Shown here: one piece after another, positions 56,801-64,000 of the stretch
How positions within the stretch are numbered: position 1 is the stretch's first letter
Layout of the letters: the number at the start of each line of letters is the position of its first letter
Assembly: GCF_901933205.1 (NCBI RefSeq)
Contig: NC_044572.1
Location: 31,692,001 to 31,756,000, forward strand
Reading direction: 5' to 3'
Origin: Camarhynchus parvulus
Taxonomy: Eukaryota; Chordata; Aves; Passeriformes; Thraupidae
Length of the DNA: 64,000 nucleotides
Position numbers and translations under genes: made by a program
Notes under the pieces: generated by a model
Seen by the model: the letters and a program-made list of their open reading frames with translations, nothing else
Told to the model about the DNA's origin: nothing
The model's database searches: none

Positions 56801-59800
56801 AGATTTACTTGTGGTCACGCTTGTCCAGGAGCTGTGTCCCTGACTATTAACTCATTGGCATCTTCCATCACTATTTCTGGTGCTTTGATACTTTCTGGGT
56901 TAGTTTCTAACAGCTGTATGAATATACACACAATTGCTACCATGAATGGTGTTCAGGACAAAACACTCCTCTCAAAGATGTCTACAAAAAGGTAGAGCCA
57001 GAGAATTGCCTTAACTTGAACCCAATATTATGTATTCTGTTAACAAAACCCAGAAACATACTTTAACTTATATACAAAAACTACTGTTTTTTCAAACTGC
57101 TTAAGGTCAATTTGCAGAATATTTTCAAAAGCTGGCACAGAGGACTGTGTTGGTGGTGAAGGTTTGTGCTCCAGCAGTGGGTTGTGGGTGGTATCTGACA
57201 GAACAACAAAAGCACAAATGTTCCTGCTACCTTGATTTCCACCCAGTGATCTCAAAACCTTTCCTAACACATGGTGGTTGTTGCAACAAATTGGCTTGTG
57301 GGTGAGGCTGAGGGCTTGGGTGATCTTACACTACCAACTGAAAATGAAGCCACAGGTTATTCTTTACAGTAGTCACCTGAATGCTGTCTAAGAGAGCCTT
57401 CCCCATGCTCTCCCATCATTCCCTTAAAATTCCTGCAAAACTTGGGGGGGGAAGTTTGCCAGTAAAGCTTGCATTGCTGAAAATTTAATTTTGTTGTTTC
57501 ATATTGCAAAGCAATATTTTGTTGCCAGTCATTCACAAAGTAGATGAACCAGGATTAGAGTCCACTCCCCCTTTCCATTCACTTATTTGGCAGCCAGCTA
57601 TACTCACAATGTAGATGAACATCAGCTTCAGGCTTCCTCCCATGTGTTTTTCTTTCCATTACTATACTGCAGCAAAAAAATCAGATTCCAAATTGATGAG
57701 ATCTTTGACATACTTTTCTTGATCTAATCCTGAAAATCATAGGTCCAGGTGAACAGACATGTCCTTGGATAATTTATCCTAAAATTCTGCATTGATTATT
57801 GGAGATGTCTGTCATGTGTGTTTTATTAATTCTTAGTTGTATTTCAGCCCTCTCTGATGGATGACTGCTTCCAAACTGCCAGTGAGGGGGCTGTGTCAGT
57901 TGTAGCTAATTCCTCCTTGGGTAAATTCTGCAGCGTCAGCAGGGCTGGAACATTTCAGTTGGACATGGGAAATGCCCTGCTCTCCCCTACATTCTCAGCC
58001 ATTCACGTGGGACAAATGAGTTTTATTGTTTCAGAGAAATGAGCTTTGGATTTTTCCTTCAGAGGAAATGGGGTTTTTTGTATCCTATGAGCTAGGATTA
58101 TCTGACCTTTCTCCTCTTGCTTTCTGTGGTTTAAAAAAAGGCTAGGAACATATGACAAAGACCCATTTAATCCACATCTCTAGTTATTCACTTCCCAATT
58201 TTTTCTCCTTTGTCATCTTTTTAATTTCTTTCTGATGCTTATTTGTCAGTTCCATAAATCCTGCTGAAGATCACCATCATTAAGAACTTCCAGGTTCAAC
58301 AAAGTTTGCCTAGCATAAAATTCCTCAAAAAATTGTCCAATTGCCAATTCACTCTGGCATCAGAGGCTGGGAGAGCCTCTGCTCTTACTTTCATACCCAA
58401 CAAAGTCTTTGCATCAAAGCTATTCTTTTGCATGAAAGTTCATTCTTTATTGCTTTATTGCTGCTATTTTCATTGCCTTTGCAAAGTTCACTTTCAATTT
58501 CAAATATATTAGTCAGTATTTGAGTATTGACTCAATATATTGAGTCAGTATTAATCACTATTGAGTTTTGCAAGTATTGTTATCAACTTATGCAAGAATT
58601 TCTTCAACTCAGTTACAACCTGACTCAATGGGTTTTTCTCCTGGACTTCTGGATCTCCCTTAGAAATCACCTGCATGGTTCAAAATGTGAGTTGAAAGCA
58701 CAGGAAAATACAGCTTGTGTAATTTAGAAGCTGAAAATGAAAATACTGGGCTATGTATTTCTTCGGTTCAGTGCACTTTATTTAGAATGCACTTAAACAC
58801 CATTTTCTGCAATAAAACAGGAAAAAGAAAAACCAGACTATTTGATTCTGCATGGTTCCTCTTCATACATCGCATCTATTTCTTTATCCAGAGTTCACTT
58901 TCTTTTAGCTTGCATTCAGGCCACGTGTCCTCACTGCCTCCTGCCTATGAAACCACTGGAGTACTGTGTTCAAATTCCTGGGAAACCCTTCTCTTTTTCC
59001 CTCTAAGATAATTTTTGCACTGGTGTTTCATATGGCAAACACTTTGGCAGGTGGCCTTTATTGTGTTAACTCATTTAATCCATAAAAGGCTTAATGACTT
59101 CTTTTGCATAGCATGCCCAGAATCTGGCTAGTGCACCCAGCAGCTTCAACCTGTATTAGACACATTTCTTAGCAGCAAACAGTGTATTTCAGCACCACAT
59201 ATGGTGTCACTTGCCATATGGGTTTGATTGTGAATACCTCATCTCTACTCTAGTACTGAAAATATAGTTTATGTATAAATATAGTACTGAAAGGAGAAAG
59301 GAAGAATTTATTTGCTGTCTACATGGTTTCAATTTCAGGTGAAGGGAGCTGTGTCTCTATTCTGTAATCTACCCCTTTCTTTCACCTGAGAGTTCACACA
59401 GGAAAAATATGTAAAATCTGCAAGCAGTAATGTACTATTATTAATGGCACTGCACATTGATTAAATAACATCATAAACAGGTGTATCATTCATGTGTGGA
59501 GCCACAATGGTAGAGGATGTGAAGACAAAGCACAATGCACTATGAGCTAAAAGTGTCAGGATTTGCCTTTCTGTGACCGAGAGTGTCGTGCCACCTGGGT
59601 TCTTCCAGCCAAATTATGTGTCTTACTTCTTTCCACAGCTATTAAACTGGAAGTGGAATGAACTTATTACCAGGACTTGCTAATAGTACTAAATATTTGC
59701 AACAGAAGGAGAAGAAGCCAAGACCACAAGCCAGACTGGACTGGATAAAATGCAAACAGAAGCCACAACTGAGCCAAAGCAGAATGGGTCTGAAGGTGGA

Positions 59801-62800
59801 GAGAACTGGAAGACAAAAACACAGAGGCAGAGAATAAGCTCCTTCTGCTTTTTCTTCTTTTCCACTCTGATAGCCAAAACAAAACATCTTCTGGGATAGC
59901 TAAATAGGATTCAAGCCTAGTCCTGACCATTCTGCCTTGCTGTCACCACCAGCCAGAAACTCACAGTAGAGGCTGCGCTGCCCTGTCCCAGACAGGGTGA
60001 CGTGAGACAAGAGATTCCCAGGATCCCCAGCTCCCCTGCCAGTGGGAGAAAAGGGTAACCCTACTGACAGCCATGGCACTCTACTGTCTCAGGTCTCAGA
60101 TGATTTGCTCTTCCCCATTTGCCTGTGTTTTATATTCTGGTAGCTGGGCTATGCCTTGACAAATGCCTCTGTGTGTGAGAGATAGTCTCTTAAAAAAATT
60201 GTTTTATTTTTGGCTCACATTCAATTCTAACATCTGAGAATAAGATGACTATCCTTAGTATTAAGGACTTCTTTTCAAAAAGCTCCTGAATTAATTTACA
60301 CAGAACACAAAGTGATACTTATGCTGAGGCACCGTCTCCTCGTAGCCCAGTCTTGTGGTAACAGCCTTGTTTCTCCAGTTCTTCTGGACATAGTCTAATA
60401 TCTCAAGGTGCACTCACAGCCAGCTGGCATTGGTCTAGAAGAAACCAGTATCATTAACACTTTCCCCTTTTTGTCTTATAGACTGGACAGAATTGTCAAA
60501 TGATAATCTGGCATCACCACACACTGGCTGAGGGCATCATAAAACCTTCAGCCAGATGTGGCTTCACTACCAAACTGAATAGCCAAGGAGCTGTAGCAAT
60601 CTGTCCAGGCATCTTTTACTTCTGTTCCTTTCCAGCTGAGTCTGTTAGAACTGTGTGTGCCAAAACAACCTACTCACACAGCTCCAGAAGTCCCACATAC
60701 TTATGCAAAATGTCTAAGGTCACTGCCAGGCATCCCGTGTCTGGCTGAGGGTGCAGTGTGTGACTGTGGTGTGATGGGCTTTCCCATCAACAAGGAGAGT
60801 TGCCAAGGTCTCCAGCTCAACAAGGAACCGTACACCCTCCCTCAGGAAGAGCTATCTGGAGGCACACCCCTGAAAAAGGATTTGTCACTATCTTTGTGCT
60901 TTATCTCTGGAGAGAATGAGACCTGTGCCAGTGCTCAGTGGCTAGTGGACAGGACTGCCTGTGTTGGATCTGTCTATGTTTTGTCACTGGCTGGAGCACA
61001 AATTGCAAATACAGAGCTGCACATTGCCCCAGCGGAGTTAGCTTATTTGAATTAACTTTTCCTCCTGGGCTTTATCTGTTCTTCATCTTCTAAAGGAGCA
61101 GATAACCCTTCTCACAATGGATGGAAGAAGTTATCAAGAAATAGTGTATTTCATCAGAAATGCAGTGTTTGGGAAGTAGGTGTTCTGTTCCCTGTTTTAT
61201 AGTCAACTGTTTTATACTCCTTGTAACATGCTGAATGAACTCTATCATAAAAGGATTTTCAATATTGTCTTCCTAGAATAGTTTCAAAACCTCACAGCTT
61301 TCATGAGGACTGCCTGCCTCCCAGAAACATGCTAGAGAATTTTATCCTTTGCATTTAAAAGTTGTACAAGTCAATAGAATTTGTATTCTACTACAGAAAA
61401 CTTGGAAAATATTGTCTACTATGCAAATTAATTTAAATGCAGATTAAATCCAGTTCACAGGGTTGTTGATGCTTCCAGTGATCACTTCAAATCTATTTAA
61501 AGTGAAATTAAAAAGTTATTTTAAAAACACATCAAAGTTCTTTGTAATTCTGACAGTACTTTAGGATTAAGTTTTAAAAGGTACTAACAGCAGTGAGTGC
61601 ATTAAGCTCAATCCCTTGCAAAAGCCTATATGGTAACTTATCAGTACCTGGTGCTGGATTCCAGGGAAATATGTAGATGCAATACTCACTAAGCGGGAAA
61701 TCTAGGTAGAGTCACAGTTTCAAGACATGTCCTGATTACATCTGTGCTCCCAAACCACCATGATTTCCTTTTTGGGGCAAGGAGAGGTTACGTGGCCCAA
61801 AGGGAATAATTTGATGAGTCTACCGTGCTGCATCTGACTTTCTTTCAGTCTTGAGCCCTAGGTACCTAACCTGAGACACAGCTGCTGTTCATGCTGCTGA
61901 CTTTACTGTCAGGCAGAATCTTACTGAAAAAATTGTGTTTGCATTCTTTGACCAAAACAATGGAGCACGGTGGAATTCTACACCTTGTCTTACAAAGCAC
62001 AAAACTGAACTCACTGTAATTATCTCTGTTGCAAAAACATTTTCCTAGTCAGTTGTGTTGCACTGTGGCTCAAGGAAGTCAAGAATGTAAAAACAGAGTC
62101 TAGTGTAGGAATAGCCCCTCTTCTTTCCTTTTATTTTTTGGTATTGATAACTAGAACTATCTTCTCCATTGTATCAGTACAAAGACTCTCCAGATCAGGC
62201 CCTACCTTTAATAAAAGTAATCTATTACTCCAAAGACTTATGGGCATATCTATTAGAGAGAGTTAGGTTTATGCTACCATACAATTAGGAAAGTACTCTA
62301 TATTTAAGGTCTTTCTGTCACTTGTTAAGATAGATCTCCTTTTTTTCTGTTGCTGTTATTGTTGCAGGAGTGAACTCATTATAAATAAAGCTTGCTCCAT
62401 GCTTCCAAGGAGAGCAGGATAGTAATTAAGCAAATTGCACACACTTCTGCCTGCCCTTACCAAAAGTAGAGCTCAAAACAATTGGTAAGGGAGAGACCAT
62501 ATTTCCCACAAACATACAGAATCTCAGTCCTAGGACTCCCTTTGCATGTTCTAGCCTCTTTCCTTCCTTGTGGCTCCTGCTAAGTAGCTGTCACCCAGTT
62601 TTCAAAAAGAACACGTCCCCTTCTCCAGAAGACATGCTGCAATCTGCAAGATTTGCAGGTTCAGGACAAGTCATGACCTCTGTTATGCTCCTAAAGCTGC
62701 CCCCTGTAGGAACAAAGACTGGTTGGTCAGAACAGGAGAAGCCTTTTGATCCTGCCTATCCTTTTTGCAACATAAATAATGCTCAGCTGTCCCCAGTAAT

Positions 62801-64000
62801 CACTGCCCTGTATGTACACCCTTTAAACTGATTGTATTTCTGAGCAATTCATAAAGCAGCAGTACTGATGGAATCTAGTATAGAGAGGAATGGGCTGGAA
62901 GTCCAAACAGAGTTTGAGAGATGTTAAAACACAAGCAAAAACCTGAAAAGAACAGTTATGTACCCTTGGTGGATGGTATGTTCATTACATATTTCAGGTT
63001 AGTTACAGAGCTTTGCCTGATGGTGACAAAACCTCCTACATGTTTAAACAGAACTTCACAAAATAAGGCCTCAGGGCAATTGGCAACACTGTTAACAGCC
63101 ATATATCCAGCTTAAATGACAGAACTTGGAGAGATGGATCGCTGCGCTTGGATTTCGTTCGGGAAGCTCCAGTTACAAAGTGGCAAATCAGTCACCAAAT
63201 CCACTAAAACCCTCAGGACAGCAGACGAACCCTTTGTTCACAGGCCACAGCAAACAGCAATGAGAGCCTGAAATTTTTCCCTAGGGAAGCATGCCACAAA
63301 AAGGGTGGTAATGCCTGCTGGCTGATCTCCAGGACAGGCTCTGTACCTACTCTGCTCCAAGAAAGCAAGGACCCAGGCTGAGGAATAAATACTTAACTGC
63401 CTTTGTGGAACTCAAACTCTTGGCTGCCATTAAATATTTATTCTCAAATGCTACCTCCCTTGGAAACAGGCAGGAACACAAAGGAAGACCACTTCCCTGT
63501 AGCCACATAGAGAATGCAAGCATAGGGACAGGTTTGCATGAGCACTAACTCTCTGCCTTACCCTTCTTTCCTTATGCAGTTTTGGTCTGATTCCAGTTTG
63601 GCTTGCTTTCTTTGCACACCTGGCAGGACACTCTCTCCCTTGGCAGAATGTGAAGGAAGTGGTGGCTGGCTGTTTTTACCTTCCTCTCTTCACTGATCAC
63701 CTTCTTTCCTGCAGTAACTCATCAGCCCAGTGACCCTTTCCCTTCTCTCATTGGTTCTTGACAGCAATTCTCCTTCCATCATCTGAAATGTAACAGCTGG
63801 ACTGGGAAGGTAGGACTTGGTGAGAGGTGTTCTCACATCCCAGCAAAGACAAGGGGGTGACAGCGATAGCAGAAGTCCTGTATCTCCTCAAAATGCCTTG
63901 GCACCAGCAAAATTGTGATTTGAGGTTGTCAGTGCTCATGGGACAACCTGTCAGAAAGGAAGATTTCTTCAAGATAACTCAGGGCCTGTACTGCATACAT
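53813..64000. other. Apparent intergenic region upstream of CDCA7L (10 kb)
   Basis: No exon with matching splice sites and no known protein pattern on either strand. In human the next gene here is RAPGEF5, and I see none of its exons. Notable content is limited to the AP-1 site cluster at 58528-58627 and AT-rich unique sequence. Confidence 0.5.
58528..58547. promoter_or_regulatory. 20-bp palindrome made of two AP-1 sites
   Basis: TGACTCAATATATTGAGTCA is its own reverse complement and contains two consensus AP-1 (TRE) heptamers around ATATAT. A third TGACTCA lies at 58621-58627. Function is inferred from motif identity only. Confidence 0.5.

Noticed and set aside
53813..64000. RAPGEF5 exons, expected next in the human order
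   Set aside because: None found; the gene probably starts or ends beyond the window.

Overview
The window is vertebrate nuclear DNA and looks like a bird, most probably a songbird. It is AT-rich, with large introns, CR1 LINE fragments on both strands, and a tRNA-Ile-headed SINE with a CR1-like tail, an element type I know from oscine passerines. The species call is inference; the gene content below is read directly from the sequence.

Layout. (1) About 0.97-34.1 kb, + strand: the 3' third of an axonemal dynein heavy chain gene, assigned to DNAH11 by protein similarity and by its convergent neighbour CDCA7L (the same order as in human). I can recognise about 16 exons, from AAA5 after the stalk to the C-terminal stop codon, and the gene is broken. 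There are six in-frame stop codons (1111, 14488, 18365, 24323, 27610, 32140), at least eight frameshifting indels, an eroded splice donor and shortened exons. Some exons (2.5, 11.5, 15.6, 30.1 and 33.9 kb) remain open. This looks like a unitary pseudogene in its original place, with introns, not a processed copy.

(2) 34.1-34.4 kb: a roughly 300-bp gap between two convergent 3' ends. It holds a near-perfect 30-bp-stem hairpin with a 3-nt loop.

(3) 34.4-53.1 kb, - strand: an intact CDCA7L gene. Nine exons join in frame (phases checked), carrying two LEDGF/p75-binding-type acidic F-x-G-F motifs and the C-terminal 4CXXC zinc-finger domain. The promoter is a CpG island at about 52.5-53.1 kb with a consensus E2F site and a CACGTG E-box. 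The start codon is unresolved: the best-context ATG is out of frame with exon 2, whereas an upstream ATG gives an in-frame extension of 83 codons.

(4) 53.1-64 kb: apparently intergenic. It holds a minus-strand CR1 fragment and a cluster of three AP-1 consensus sites, two of them forming a perfect 20-bp palindrome.

The contrast between a decayed dynein gene and an intact neighbour in the same sequence argues against poor sequence quality and for genuine lineage-specific loss of DNAH11. This motor drives nodal and airway cilia in mammals, and left-right patterning in birds is reported not to depend on nodal ciliary flow. That functional link is a hypothesis.
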